64,000 nt of DNA from Lacinutrix sp. MedPE-SW (GCF_001874145.1 NZ_MPCX01000007.1:1-64000), one strand, 5' to 3'. Positions 9,077-18,295 are shown, numbered from the stretch's first letter. Notes: generated by a model from the sequence alone, not told the origin. Translations and numbers: made by a program.

Positions 9077-9818
9077 AGCGTCGTTCTCTTTTTTGATATT
9101 CTATTATAGCATCACACAAGTGCTGCTTTGTAAAGTCTGGCCAAAGTGAATTAGTAAAATATAATTCGGCATAGGCTATTTGCCATAACAGAAAATTACT
9201 AATACGTTGTTCTCCACTCGTTCTAATTAGCAGGTCTACGTCTGGTAAATTTTGCGTGTAAAGATGCTCATTTATAATCGATTCGTCAATATTTTCGGCA
9301 GAAATTATATTATTTTTAACTTTAACACTTATTTCTTTAATAGCATTTACCATTTCGGCGCGAGAACCGTAGCTTAATGCTAGTGTTAAAGTCATTTGTG
9401 TATTGGTTTCGGTTTTGCCAATAACTTCAATTAATTCTTTATATACCTTTTTTGGTAAACTTTGTAAGTCTCCTATGGCATTAAGTTTAATATTATTGTC
9501 TTGTAACGTTTTTATTTCTTTTTTTAGTGATGAAACTAAAAGTTTCATAAGTGTGTCTACTTCTAACTTTGGTCTATTCCAATTTTCTGTAGAAAAGGCA
9601 TATAAAGTTAGGTTTTTTATACCAAGCTCTGTCGCTGCTTCTACAGTTTCTCTAACAGACTTTGTACCATTTTCATGACCTATGGCTCTAATTAAGCCTT
9701 TTTGTTTAGCCCAACGACCATTACCATCCATAATAATGGCGATGTGTTTGGGTAATTTTTTTGTATTTATTTTTGATGTATCCAATTTATTCTGGGCAAA
9801 AGCATGGGTTTCGGCCAA
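9048..9818 (-). CDS. uppS: Isoprenyl transferase (undecaprenyl diphosphate synthase)
   Basis: Cis-prenyltransferase making the C55 lipid carrier for peptidoglycan and O-antigen. It has the signature IIMDGNGRWAK with the catalytic Asp (residue 31 from the ATG) and the C-terminal LLIRTSGEQRISNFLLWQ block, both family hallmarks. The ATG at 9818 overlaps the DUF6089 gene by 32 bases. A TTG at 9785, one base after that gene's stop, would give a 245-aa protein starting DTSKINTKKLPKH, which fits the family's usual short N-terminus; either may be used. It is followed by bamA. Confidence 0.95.
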   Translation of the reverse strand: MAETHAFAQNKLDTSKINTKKLPKHIAIIMDGNGRWAKQKGLIRAIGHENGTKSVRETVEAATELGIKNLTLYAFSTENWNRPKLEVDTLMKLLVSSLKKEIKTLQDNNIKLNAIGDLQSLPKKVYKELIEVIGKTETNTQMTLTLALSYGSRAEMVNAIKEISVKVKNNIISAENIDESIINEHLYTQNLPDVDLLIRTSGEQRISNFLLWQIAYAELYFTNSLWPDFTKQHLCDAIIEYQKRERRFGKTSEQIS

Positions 9819-10479
9819 AGGTATACGTTAAAGTAATACCTGTAAACATATACCAATCATTATTATTAACATTACCAAAACTTACAGAAGAGTCTTCGTC
9901 TCCATAGTCTGGTATGCTTCCATCTATTTCGTCTGAAAATGTATATCGTGCTCCAATTTCTAAAGCTAATATAAAATTTGTAGATACTGTTGCTTTATAG
10001 CCTACTACCATTGGTATACCATAGGCTAAGCTTGAAGTGTCTTCTGGTGTTAAGTTGCCTTGTCTATCAAAAAAGAAATTATCGTGTTTGGCAATACTTA
10101 TTCCAGTATATAAGTATGGTGTAGAAACAAAATCACCATCATGCAAATCAAATGGTAAAAAGGTATATTCCATACCTAAAGAGAGTTCTAAAATATCATT
10201 ATTAAATTCAAAACCTCTAATTTGTCTGCTAGGGTCATCAGAATCTGTATCGATTCCTTCTAATTCTGTATACATTAATGAAATTCTATACGAGTGTCTT
10301 GGACTTCTATTCCATTTATAAATAGCGCCTAAAGCAACATTATTAGGGGCAATATAGTTTGTAGCACCAACATCACCAATAAAATTACTGCCACCAAGAA
10401 AAACACCAAATTCGTTAATTTGGGCAGTGCTAATTTGTGTGCTAAAAAATACTATTAATAAAAGCGTTAAATACCTCAT
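9787..10479 (-). CDS. DUF6089 family outer-membrane beta-barrel protein
   Basis: Protein of 230 aa with a signal peptide (about 1-19, ending STAQ) followed by alternating amphipathic beta-strands and a C-terminal aromatic-rich strand, consistent with a small outer-membrane barrel. The INEFGVFLGGSNFIGDVG start of the mature part is typical of the DUF6089 family that precedes uppS and bamA in many Bacteroidota. Its function is not known. Its position suggests a link with outer-membrane assembly, by context only. Confidence 0.85.
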   Translation of the reverse strand: MRYLTLLLIVFFSTQISTAQINEFGVFLGGSNFIGDVGATNYIAPNNVALGAIYKWNRSPRHSYRISLMYTELEGIDTDSDDPSRQIRGFEFNNDILELSLGMEYTFLPFDLHDGDFVSTPYLYTGISIAKHDNFFFDRQGNLTPEDTSSLAYGIPMVVGYKATVSTNFILALEIGARYTFSDEIDGSIPDYGDEDSSVSFGNVNNNDWYMFTGITLTYTFGRNPCFCPE

Positions 10480-10495
10480 GAACCTTCAAAGTTTG

Positions 10496-10525
10496 CAAAT
10501 ATAATAAATAAGATTAGCCTACAAT
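10496..10525 (-). promoter_or_regulatory. Promoter of the DUF6089-uppS-bamA operon
   Basis: On the minus strand this reads ATTG, 18 bases, then TATATTTG (10496-10503), a full match to the Bacteroidota -7 box TAnnTTTG with the TTG core of the -33 box. It ends 17 bases before the DUF6089 start codon. Confidence 0.65.
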
Positions 10526-10537
10526 AATTTAGGCTAA
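10514..10537 (-). terminator. Weak hairpin after NAD kinase
   Basis: A 7-bp stem (TTAGCCT/AGGCTAA) with a 10-base loop. The minus-strand T content after it is poor and it overlaps the next promoter, so it is only a possible terminator. Confidence 0.3.
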
Positions 10538-10623
10538 ATTGTTACAGGTTAAAACAGTAATTAACTTGATTTATTGTAAAAATTAAACTTTGAATATGAT
10601 AATTAACCAATTTTTAGTCTAAG

Positions 10624-11499
10624 TTAGTTACGTTTGTCTTCTCCCCAAAGTAGTTTTTTTCGTAATGTAGTTAAAAAGCTTTCTGAGTTTAACTCTATTA
10701 AATTTATAGTAAAAGGCGATTTTTTTATGGTTATTATAGTATCGTTTGATAGTGTAGCGATTCTAGAATCTAGAGATACTAAATAATTATCTTCTCTACC
10801 GCTTACTTTTAATTCTATAATAGTAGAGTCTTCTATTACTAATGGTCTTGCGCTTAAATTATGAGGTGCAATGGGTGTTAATACAAAACTTGTTGTATCT
10901 GGTGTTATTACAGGACCTGCACAACTTAGAGAATAGCCTGTAGAACCTGTTGGTGTAGAAATTATTAACCCATCACTCCAATATGAGGTTAAAAACTCAC
11001 CGTTTAATTTTGTGTCTACAGTAATCATGGAAGTTGTATTTTTTCGACTTATGGCTATTTCATTAAGTGCGAAATTAACGTCTTTAATGTTATCGTTTTC
11101 TGGCGTAGTTTCAATAGATAACAATGTTCGTTTGCTAAGTGTATATGCTTTATTTTTTATTTGCTGTATTGCTTCTTTTATATTTTCTGGCTGTATTGTT
11201 GCTAAAAAACCTAGCCTTCCGGTATTTATTCCAATTACAGGAATATTTAAGTCTTTTACAAAAGTAATTGCTCTTAAAATAGTACCATCTCCACCTATAC
11301 TTACAAATAAATCGAAAGTTTTATCTAAATCTGTAAAGGTATTATATGCAGAAATGTTACTAAGTTCTTCTTTGATATTTTTATAAAATTCTGCTTCAAG
11401 AAATAGTGTTGCGTTTATTTTTAAAAGTTCTTGAGTTAAAATTTTTAGTGAATCTTTAGATTGTTTTTTTGGGTATTGACTATAAATGGCAACCTTCAT
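10624..11499 (-). CDS. nadK: NAD kinase
   Basis: Phosphorylates NAD to NADP in the cytoplasm. It is 291 aa, with the nucleotide-binding GGDGT motif (Asp71), the LNEIAISR motif and the glycine-rich TPTGSTGYSLS loop, in the family's order. It is preceded by the CBS-domain gene with a 4-base gap, so the two are one transcript. This CBS-nadK-DUF6089-uppS-bamA order recurs in Flavobacteriaceae as far as I recall. Confidence 0.96.
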   Translation of the reverse strand: MKVAIYSQYPKKQSKDSLKILTQELLKINATLFLEAEFYKNIKEELSNISAYNTFTDLDKTFDLFVSIGGDGTILRAITFVKDLNIPVIGINTGRLGFLATIQPENIKEAIQQIKNKAYTLSKRTLLSIETTPENDNIKDVNFALNEIAISRKNTTSMITVDTKLNGEFLTSYWSDGLIISTPTGSTGYSLSCAGPVITPDTTSFVLTPIAPHNLSARPLVIEDSTIIELKVSGREDNYLVSLDSRIATLSNDTIITIKKSPFTINLIELNSESFLTTLRKKLLWGEDKRN

Positions 11500-11503
11500 A
11501 CAA

Positions 11504-12163
11504 TTACATATTTAAATATTTGTTTAAATAATCTGATCGTTCTTTTAAGCCTATTAAATATTTATCATCTTCATAATTAGATAAAACATTGTAGCTGTAG
11601 CGCCTAAAAGACTGCATGATTTCATTTAAATCTGCTTCGCCAAGTTTTATAGTTATTTGTGCGACGTCATTTTCAATTTTAGAAATAAAAGCACCTAAAA
11701 GTTTACCATTATTAGACTCTACAATTTGACTTATTTCACTAAAAGAATAATCTTGTAAACTTTTTTCTATAATAAGTATAGAGCCAGGTTCAGAGAAAAA
11801 AGGTGTTTCGTTAAAAAGACTTATTACATCATTTAATTCATAATACCCTAAGTAAACATTTTTATTACTAAGTACAGGCATTATGTTAGTAGAATTTTGT
11901 GCAAAAGCTTCTAAAATATCAAGCCAATTGGTATCTTCTCTAACAAAAAAACCTTCGGCAGAATAGCTATAATCTTTAATAAGTTTTTCGCTGTCAAAAC
12001 AATGGGCGTCATTTTCAGATATGCATCCTAAATAAATGTTGTCTTCATTTTTAATAGGAATATGAGAGTAAGTTAGCTGGTTAAAAAGCAATTGAATTTC
12101 GCTAACTTTATCTGTTACAGCAACAGGTTTTATGTCGTTAATTATATAGTTTAAAAGATTCAT
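11504..12163 (-). CDS. CBS domain-containing protein
   Basis: Protein of 219 aa from the ATG at 12163 (MNLLNYIINDIKPV). A longer frame adds 15 residues but reaches toward the divergent promoter and lacks conservation features. Two CBS motifs occupy about 5-125, and an ACT-like C-terminal part covers about 130-219. Such AcuB-like proteins bind adenine nucleotides and regulate a partner. Here the partner may be NAD kinase, which begins five bases downstream, but that is inference from position. Confidence 0.8.
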   Translation of the reverse strand: MNLLNYIINDIKPVAVTDKVSEIQLLFNQLTYSHIPIKNEDNIYLGCISENDAHCFDSEKLIKDYSYSAEGFFVREDTNWLDILEAFAQNSTNIMPVLSNKNVYLGYYELNDVISLFNETPFFSEPGSILIIEKSLQDYSFSEISQIVESNNGKLLGAFISKIENDVAQITIKLGEADLNEIMQSFRRYSYNVLSNYEDDKYLIGLKERSDYLNKYLNM

Positions 12164-12226
12164 TCTTCTTATTTCATTTTTATGCAAAATAATTAAAAAA
12201 TAGTTCAAAACCGCAGTTCTACTTCG

Positions 12227-12234
12227 TATTTTTG
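12227..12234 (+). promoter_or_regulatory. Likely -7 box for pdxJ
   Basis: TATTTTTG matches TAnnTTTG and lies 21 bases before the pdxJ ATG, in the divergent region with the CBS-nadK unit. The -33 element is not clear. Confidence 0.45.
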
Positions 12235-12255
12235 TTTTTTAAAAGTCTAGAAAAC

Positions 12256-12969
12256 ATGACAAAATTAAGTGTAAATATTAATAAAATAGCCACTTTAAGA
12301 AACGCTCGTGGTGGTGATACTCCTAATCTGCTTCAGTTTGCTAAAGACGTGCAGCGATTTGGTGCACAAGGTATAACTATACATCCAAGGCCAGACGAGA
12401 GACATATTCGTTACCAAGATGCAAGAGATTTAAAATCTATTGTTAATACAGAGTATAATATAGAAGGAAATCCTAACCCAAAATTTATAGATTTAGTTTT
12501 AGAGGTTAAACCAACGCAGGTAACATTGGTGCCAGATGCAGTAGATGCTATAACTAGTGATGCTGGTTGGGATACAATTAAGCATAGAGATTTTTTAACT
12601 GAAGTTATAAGCGAGTTTAAAAGTAACGGCATAAGAACATCTATTTTTGTAGATCCTGTACTTGCTCAAATTGAAGGTGCAAAAGCTACAGGAACCGATA
12701 GAATAGAGTTGTATACTGAAGCATTTGCACACCAATTTAGCCTTGGCAATACTAATGCAGTTAAGCCTTATACAGAATGTGCAGTTTTAGCTAATACTTT
12801 AGGTTTAGGTATAAATGCTGGACACGACTTATCTCTAGATAATATTAAGTTTTTTAAAGAGAATATTCCAAATTTATTAGAAGTTTCTATTGGTCACGCA
12901 TTAGTGTCTGAAAGCCTATATTTAGGTATAGAAAATGTAGTGAATATGTATTTAAATAAATTAAAATAA
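12256..12969 (+). CDS. pdxJ: Pyridoxine 5'-phosphate synthase
   Basis: TIM-barrel enzyme that condenses 3-amino-1-hydroxyacetone phosphate with deoxyxylulose 5-phosphate to give pyridoxine 5'-phosphate. It is 237 aa from the ATG at 12256 (TKLSVNINKIATLRNARGG), chosen because the family begins exactly there; an in-frame ATG 24 bases upstream overlaps the promoter box. Visible signatures are TIHPRPDERHI, GINAGHDL and EVSIGHALV. Its stop shares a base with the start of the next gene (TAATG), which implies coupled translation. Confidence 0.96.
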   Translation: MTKLSVNINKIATLRNARGGDTPNLLQFAKDVQRFGAQGITIHPRPDERHIRYQDARDLKSIVNTEYNIEGNPNPKFIDLVLEVKPTQVTLVPDAVDAITSDAGWDTIKHRDFLTEVISEFKSNGIRTSIFVDPVLAQIEGAKATGTDRIELYTEAFAHQFSLGNTNAVKPYTECAVLANTLGLGINAGHDLSLDNIKFFKENIPNLLEVSIGHALVSESLYLGIENVVNMYLNKLK

Positions 12970-13739
12970 TGCAATTACACGCTAACATTTTAGGAGATAA
13001 AGGTAAAACACTTGTTATCCTTCATGGGTTTTTAGGTATGAGTGACAATTGGAAAACCTTAGGAAAACAATTTAGTGCTAATGGTTTTAAAGTGCATTTA
13101 GTAGACCAGAGAAACCATGGTAGAAGCTTTCATAGTGATATTTTTAATTACGATGTTTTAGCTCAAGATTTAAAATCGTATTGTGACGATAATGACCTTA
13201 AAAATATAGTGCTTTTAGGTCACTCTATGGGAGGAAAAACAGCAATGCTATTTGCTACACAGTACCCAGAATATGTTTCAAAATTAATTATTGCAGATAT
13301 TTCTCCAAGGTTTTACCCTATACATCATGATGCTATTCTTGAAGGTTTAGGGCGTTTAGATTTTAAAACCTTAAAAAGTAGAAGCGAAGCAGATGAGCAG
13401 TTGTCTAATTACGTTAGTGATTTTGGTACACGACAGTTTTTACTTAAAAATTTATATTGGGTAGAAAAAGGAACACTAGGTTTACGAATAAATTTAGAAG
13501 TGTTAACCCAAAATGTAAGTGAAGTTGGTGAAGCCTTACCGTTACATGCTACTTTTGAAAAAGACACACTTTTTTTAAGAGGAGACAAAAGTGAGTACAT
13601 TGCTGCGCAAGACGAAAGCTTAATAAAGTCTCATTTTATAAATTCAAAAATTGAAACAATAGCAAATGCAGGACATTGGCTACATGCCGAAAATCCAAAA
13701 GATTTTTATAAAGCTGTAATAGATTTTGTAAATTTATAG
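12969..13739 (+). CDS. Alpha/beta-fold hydrolase (YbfF-like esterase)
   Basis: Cytoplasmic hydrolase of 256 aa. The nucleophile elbow GHSMGG (Ser86), an oxyanion-hole LHGFLG stretch, the VDQRNHGRS motif typical of the YbfF/ABHD11 branch and the catalytic-His context NAGHWLHAENP are all present. The substrate is unknown; family members cleave short acyl esters or thioesters. Its start overlaps the pdxJ stop by one base, so it is co-translated with pdxJ. A moonlighting link to vitamin B6 is not implied by the sequence. Confidence 0.9.
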   Translation: MQLHANILGDKGKTLVILHGFLGMSDNWKTLGKQFSANGFKVHLVDQRNHGRSFHSDIFNYDVLAQDLKSYCDDNDLKNIVLLGHSMGGKTAMLFATQYPEYVSKLIIADISPRFYPIHHDAILEGLGRLDFKTLKSRSEADEQLSNYVSDFGTRQFLLKNLYWVEKGTLGLRINLEVLTQNVSEVGEALPLHATFEKDTLFLRGDKSEYIAAQDESLIKSHFINSKIETIANAGHWLHAENPKDFYKAVIDFVNL

Positions 13740-13757
13740 TACTAAAACTTTAAACTT

Positions 13758-14111
13758 ATGAATCTTATTATAAAACTCCTACTAAATGCTATAGCAGTAT
13801 TTGTATTATCACATGTTTTAAATGGGGTTAATGTAGATGGTTATATATCTGCAATAATTGTAGCAATAGTATTATCTATACTCAACCTATTAGTAAAACC
13901 AATTTTGGTAATATTTACCTTGCCAATAACAATATTAACACTAGGCCTATTTTTATTAGTAATAAACGCATTATTAATATTATTAGCAGATAAACTAATA
14001 GATGGGTTTGAAGTAATAAATATATGGTGGGCAATTTTATTTAGCGTTCTATTATCAATATTACAATCGCTATTACATTCATTTTTAAAAAAGGATAAAA
14101 ATAAAGCGTAA
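13758..14111 (+). CDS. Phage holin family (4-TM) membrane protein
   Basis: Small integral membrane protein of 117 aa with four hydrophobic helices (about 3-20, 28-50, 55-77, 88-110) and the motif NLLVKPILVIFTLPITILTL shared by the mycobacterial-type 4-TM phage holin superfamily (YvlD-like). Despite the family name, members are chromosomal housekeeping proteins of unknown role, and there is no phage context here. It follows the hydrolase gene by 18 bases and precedes tig. Confidence 0.85.
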   Translation: MNLIIKLLLNAIAVFVLSHVLNGVNVDGYISAIIVAIVLSILNLLVKPILVIFTLPITILTLGLFLLVINALLILLADKLIDGFEVINIWWAILFSVLLSILQSLLHSFLKKDKNKA

Positions 14112-14140
14112 TAAAGACTGAAATTCAATACATTAAAAAC

Positions 14141-14171
14141 TTTGATGGAGTGTAAAAAAGTAGTACTTTTG
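14141..14171 (+). promoter_or_regulatory. Promoter of trigger factor gene
   Basis: TTTG (14141-14144), a 19-base spacer and TACTTTTG (14164-14171) match the Bacteroidota sigma-A consensus in both elements and in spacing. It ends 37 bases before the tig ATG. Confidence 0.75.
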
Positions 14172-14208
14172 CACTCCATTTTTGGTTACATTAAATAGAT
14201 TATTCAAA

Positions 14209-15537
14209 ATGAATATTACAAGAGAAAATAAAGACGCATTAAATGCTGTAGTAACAGTAGCGATTGAGAAAGACGATTACGCTTCTAAAGTAGAAAAAAT
14301 CCTAACAGATTATAGAAAAACTGCAAACATTCCTGGTTTTAGAAAAGGTCATGTACCAATGGGAATGGTAAAAAAGCAATACGGTAAAGCAGTATTAATC
14401 GATGAGGTTAATAAACTTATACAAGAAGGTTTAAATAAATATTTAACAGAAGAAAAGTTAGACGTTTTAGGTCAACCTTTACCAAAACCTCAAGATGATA
14501 TTAATTGGGATGAAGATAATTTTTCATTTGAATTTGAATTAGGTTTAGCACCAGAATTTGATGTAGAGTTAAAAGCTAAAAAAGCAATAACTCAATACAA
14601 TATTGTTGCAGACGATAAAATGATTGATGACCAAGTTGTAAATATCCAAAAACAATACGGTAAATTAATCGCACAAGATAAAGTAGCTAAAGACAGCGAA
14701 ATTACAGGAACTTACACTAACGAAGAAGAAGGAATTGAAAACAAAGTAACGCTAACTTTAGATAAGTTTAAAGGGAAAGCTACCGAAAAGCAATTTATTG
14801 GAGCCAAAGTTGGAGATGTAATTACTTTAAAAACTAAAGGTTTATACAGTGATGATCATGAGTTAATGCACGCATTAAAAGTAGAGCATGACAAAGCACA
14901 TGGTTTAGATATAGAAGTTAACTTTGAAATTTCTGAAATAAACAGCAGAGAATTAGCAGAATTAGACCAAGAACTTTTTGATAAGTTATTTGGTAAAGAT
15001 GTTGTAAAATCTGTTACAGAACTAAAAGAGAAAATAAAAGAAGACGCAGAGAAGCAATTCGTTCAGCAGTCAGACCAAAAACTTTTAAACGATGTTACAG
15101 AATATTTAGTAGATGCTACTAAATTTGACTTACCAGCAGAATTTTTAACAAAATGGATGCAAGCTTCTGGAGAAAAACCAATGGATGATGCAACTGCTAA
15201 GGAAGAATACGAAAAATCTGAAAAAAGCTTACGTTACCAGCTAATTGAAGCTAAAATCATGGAAGCTAACGGACTTAAAGTAGACTTTGAAGATGTAAAA
15301 GAAAGCGCTAAAAACATGATTAAAGTTCAAATGGCACAGTTTGGACAAATGAATCCTAGTGATAAAGAATTAGATGATATTGCAGCAAGAGTATTATCTA
15401 ACCAAGATGAAGTAAGACGTTTAAGCGAGCAAGTTGTTAGCCAGAAATTATTAAACCTTTATAAAGAAAAGGCAAATATTAAAACTAAAGAATTAACATA
15501 CGAGAAGTTTGTAAAAGAAGTTTACGGCGACAAATAA
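14209..15537 (+). CDS. tig: Trigger factor
   Basis: Ribosome-bound chaperone, 442 aa from the ATG at 14209 (NITRENKDALNAVV), the family's normal N-terminus; the in-frame upstream ATG lies too close to the promoter. The ribosome-binding motif is recognisable as PGFRKGHVP. A divergent FKBP-like middle part (about 150-240) and a helical C-terminal substrate-binding domain follow. Some catalytic PPIase residues look unconserved, as is common in this phylum. It is followed by a strong terminator and then clpP-clpX, the classic tig-clpP-clpX order. Confidence 0.95.
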   Translation: MNITRENKDALNAVVTVAIEKDDYASKVEKILTDYRKTANIPGFRKGHVPMGMVKKQYGKAVLIDEVNKLIQEGLNKYLTEEKLDVLGQPLPKPQDDINWDEDNFSFEFELGLAPEFDVELKAKKAITQYNIVADDKMIDDQVVNIQKQYGKLIAQDKVAKDSEITGTYTNEEEGIENKVTLTLDKFKGKATEKQFIGAKVGDVITLKTKGLYSDDHELMHALKVEHDKAHGLDIEVNFEISEINSRELAELDQELFDKLFGKDVVKSVTELKEKIKEDAEKQFVQQSDQKLLNDVTEYLVDATKFDLPAEFLTKWMQASGEKPMDDATAKEEYEKSEKSLRYQLIEAKIMEANGLKVDFEDVKESAKNMIKVQMAQFGQMNPSDKELDDIAARVLSNQDEVRRLSEQVVSQKLLNLYKEKANIKTKELTYEKFVKEVYGDK

Positions 15538-15572
15538 ACATAGACGTTCTTTTAAAGAATAATCATTATATT

Positions 15573-15611
15573 TAGGCGTTGAATTATTGTATATTCAACG
15601 CCTATTTTATT
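15573..15611 (+). terminator. Terminator after tig
   Basis: A 12-bp perfect stem (15573-15584 with 15593-15604, core AGGCGTTGAAT) with an 8-base loop, followed by TTTTATT. Confidence 0.75.
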
Positions 15612-15721
15612 AGCGTTAAATTGAACTTAAAAAGTTTGTAAACAGTACATTTAACAATATATTGAAGTTTTTCTCTTTTATAAAGAGAAGCAATAAAAAT
15701 TTTAAAATTCAAAAGATATAT

Positions 15722-16396
15722 ATGGATTACGGAAAAGAATTTGAAAAATTCGCAATAAAAGATCAAGGTATTAATAGTAATTACTATAGTAAGATTATTA
15801 GTAGCATGTACCCTCAAAGCATGACACCTTACGTAATTGAAGAACGTCAATTAAACATCTCTCAATTAGATGTTTTTTCTCGATTAATGATGGATCGTAT
15901 CCTTTTTTTAGGAACAGGAATAAATGACAATATTGCAAATATTATACAAGCACAATTGTTATTTTTAGCAAGTACAGATAATACTAAAGATATCCAAATG
16001 TATATTAACTCTCCAGGAGGAAGCGTTTATGCAGGATTAGGTATTTACGATACTATGCAATTTATTGGTCCAGATGTAGCAACTATTTGTACAGGAATGG
16101 CAGCATCAATGGGAGCAGTATTATTATGTGCAGGAGAAAAAGGAAAACGTAGTGGTTTAGAACATTCACGAGTAATGATTCACCAGCCATTAGGAGGAGC
16201 CCAAGGTCAAGCAAGTGATATAGAAATTACAGCAAGAGAAATACTTACGCTTAAAAAAGAATTATACGAAATTATTAGTAAGCATTCAGGACAAGATTAC
16301 GACACAATTTATAACGATAGTGATCGCGATTACTGGATGAAAGCAGATAGAGCTAAAGAATACGGTATGATTGATGAAGTCTTAAAAAGAGACTAA
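15722..16396 (+). CDS. clpP: ATP-dependent Clp protease proteolytic subunit
   Basis: Serine peptidase subunit of ClpXP. It is 224 aa from the ATG at 15722 (MDYGKEFEKFA); an in-frame ATG 60 bases upstream is unlikely because it adds a basic tail not seen in the family. The catalytic triad is Ser129 (GMAASMGA), His154 (MIHQPLGG) and Asp203 (SDRDYW), spaced 25 and 49 residues apart as in E. coli ClpP. It forms tetradecamers in the cytoplasm. clpX follows 73 bases downstream, separated by a long hairpin. Confidence 0.96.
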   Translation: MDYGKEFEKFAIKDQGINSNYYSKIISSMYPQSMTPYVIEERQLNISQLDVFSRLMMDRILFLGTGINDNIANIIQAQLLFLASTDNTKDIQMYINSPGGSVYAGLGIYDTMQFIGPDVATICTGMAASMGAVLLCAGEKGKRSGLEHSRVMIHQPLGGAQGQASDIEITAREILTLKKELYEIISKHSGQDYDTIYNDSDRDYWMKADRAKEYGMIDEVLKRD

Positions 16397-16414
16397 ATAA
16401 TTAAAAAAAATAAT

Positions 16415-16454
16415 AGTTAAAGTAATAAAACTAAAATGTTTTATTGTTTTAACT
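16415..16454 (+). promoter_or_regulatory. Long AT-rich hairpin between clpP and clpX
   Basis: A 17-bp uninterrupted stem with two G-U pairs (16415-16431 with 16438-16454) and a 6-base loop fills most of the clpP-clpX gap. It ends 15 bases before the clpX ATG. The sequence after it is CTTTAAAAAAATG rather than a T tract, so attenuation, RNA processing or mRNA stability is more likely than a full terminator. Confidence 0.5.
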
Positions 16455-16469
16455 CTTTAAAAAAATGTA

Positions 16470-17702
16470 ATGGCAAAGGAAGAATTAGAATGTTCATTTT
16501 GTGGTAGGAAAAAGCCAGAAACAAGCTTGTTAATAGCAGGATTAGATGCGCATATATGTGATAGATGTATTGAGCAAGCTCACGGTATTGTTCTAGAAGA
16601 ATCTAAACAAAGTGATAATAGTGAGCTGTCTGCAGAGTTAATGTTACGTAAACCGCAACAAATTAAAGCTTTTTTAGACGAGTACATTATTGGTCAAGAA
16701 CACACCAAAAAAGTAATGTCTGTAGCAGTATATAATCACTATAAGCGTTTATTACAACAACCAACTAATGATGATATAGAAATTCAAAAATCTAATATTA
16801 TTATGGTTGGAGAAACCGGTACAGGAAAAACATTAATGGCCAAAACCATTTCTAAAATGTTAAATGTACCTTTATCTATAGTAGATGCTACGGTATTAAC
16901 AGAAGCAGGTTATGTTGGAGAAGATGTAGAAAGTATTTTAACACGTTTATTACAAGCAGCAGACTATAATTTAGAAAAAGCAGAAAAAGGAATTGTTTTT
17001 ATAGACGAGATAGATAAAATTGCACGTAAAAGTGATAATCCATCAATAACAAGAGATGTTTCTGGTGAAGGTGTGCAACAAGCACTACTTAAACTTTTAG
17101 AAGGAACAGTAGTAAATGTACCACCAAAAGGAGGACGTAAACATCCAGACCAAAAGTTCATTGAAGTAAACACCGAAAATATTTTATTTATAGCTGGCGG
17201 TGCTTTCGATGGTATAGAACGTGTAATATCTAAACGCTTAAATATGCAAGCCTTAGGTTATAGCGCAGCAATGAGTGAAGATACAGTAGATAAAAATAAT
17301 ATACTACAATACATAATTCCAAAAGATTTAAAAGACTTTGGTCTAATACCAGAAATTATAGGAAGATTACCTGTGTTAACACACATGAACCCTTTAGATG
17401 CTAAGACACTTAGAGCTATTTTAACCGAACCTAAAAATGCAATTATAAAACAGTATAAAAAACTGTTTTCTATGGATGAAATTGAATTATCAATTACAGA
17501 CGGCGCCTTAGATTATATTGTTGGAAAAGCTATAGAATATAAGTTAGGAGCAAGAGGATTACGTTCTTTATGTGAAGAAATTTTAACAGATGCTATGTTT
17601 GAGTTACCAGGAAGTGACACTAAAAAATTAAATGTTACTAAAACATATGCAGAGCAAAAACTTTCTAAATCAACACTAAAAAAGTTAAAAGCAGTCTCAT
17701 AA
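16470..17702 (+). CDS. clpX: ATP-dependent Clp protease ATP-binding subunit ClpX
   Basis: AAA+ unfoldase that feeds substrates to ClpP. It is 410 aa, with an N-terminal C4 zinc finger (CSFCGRKK and HICDRC), Walker A GETGTGKT (about 114-121), Walker [10 protein letters not shown], a sensor region and the C-terminal small domain with GARGLRS (sensor-2 Arg). All core motifs are intact. It belongs to the clpP-clpX unit and is followed by a good terminator. Confidence 0.97.
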   Translation: MAKEELECSFCGRKKPETSLLIAGLDAHICDRCIEQAHGIVLEESKQSDNSELSAELMLRKPQQIKAFLDEYIIGQEHTKKVMSVAVYNHYKRLLQQPTNDDIEIQKSNIIMVGETGTGKTLMAKTISKMLNVPLSIVDATVLTEAGYVGEDVESILTRLLQAADYNLEKAEKGIVFIDEIDKIARKSDNPSITRDVSGEGVQQALLKLLEGTVVNVPPKGGRKHPDQKFIEVNTENILFIAGGAFDGIERVISKRLNMQALGYSAAMSEDTVDKNNILQYIIPKDLKDFGLIPEIIGRLPVLTHMNPLDAKTLRAILTEPKNAIIKQYKKLFSMDEIELSITDGALDYIVGKAIEYKLGARGLRSLCEEILTDAMFELPGSDTKKLNVTKTYAEQKLSKSTLKKLKAVS

Positions 17703-17725
17703 ATAATTTATATATATTATATTAA

Positions 17726-17758
17726 AGCCTATATTTATTAAAATATAGGCTTTTTTAT
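17726..17758 (+). terminator. Terminator after clpX
   Basis: A 12-bp perfect stem (17726-17737 with 17742-17753, core AGCCTATATT), a 4-base loop and a T6 tail. Confidence 0.85.
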
Positions 17759-17767
17759 TTAATTATT

Positions 17768-18292
17768 ATGGTGCTTTCTAAAACAGAAAATATTGAAACA
17801 AATAGACTTTTTTTAAATAAAATTGGTCAACATCAAGTTGATATAATATTTAAATTAAGGTCTAATGAAACGGTATGTAAATATATTGAGCGTCCTTTGT
17901 ATAAAAAAAGAAAGGAAGCTAGGATACATGTAGATAAAGTTGTTAATGAGTTGAGAGAAAACAATGCTATTACATGGGTTTTAACTTTAAAAGATAATAA
18001 TAAAGAAATAGGGACAATTTGTTTATGGAATTTTTCTGAAGATAGGAAAACAGCAGAATTGGGTTATGATTTACTTCCAGAATACCACAATAAAGGCTAT
18101 ATGAGTGAGGCTCTAGATAACGTTATAAATTTTGGCTTTAATATCGCAAAATTAAAAAGTATTGAAGCCTTTACTCAATTTGAAAACAAAGCATCTATAC
18201 ATTTGCTAGAAAGCAAAGGGTTTGCTTTTAAGCCAAAAAGAAAAGATCCTGATTTTCCAAAAAACGCTATTTATGTTTTAAGTAAAACATAA
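17768..18292 (+). CDS. GNAT family N-acetyltransferase (RimJ/RimL-like)
   Basis: Acyl-CoA-dependent acetyltransferase of 174 aa. It begins with the ENIETNRLFLNKI pattern of the RimJ/RimL branch and contains the acetyl-CoA-binding region ELGYDLLPEYHNKGYMSEAL (about 97-116), with the Q/HxxGxG/A loop present in the modified form HNKGYM. The substrate is not predictable. It is a single-gene unit between two terminators. Confidence 0.88.
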   Translation: MVLSKTENIETNRLFLNKIGQHQVDIIFKLRSNETVCKYIERPLYKKRKEARIHVDKVVNELRENNAITWVLTLKDNNKEIGTICLWNFSEDRKTAELGYDLLPEYHNKGYMSEALDNVINFGFNIAKLKSIEAFTQFENKASIHLLESKGFAFKPKRKDPDFPKNAIYVLSKT

Positions 18293-18295
18293 AAA

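Noticed and set aside
13758-14111. Phage holin as a sign of a prophage
   Set aside because: The 4-TM holin-like family is chromosomal in many bacteria and no other phage gene is near.
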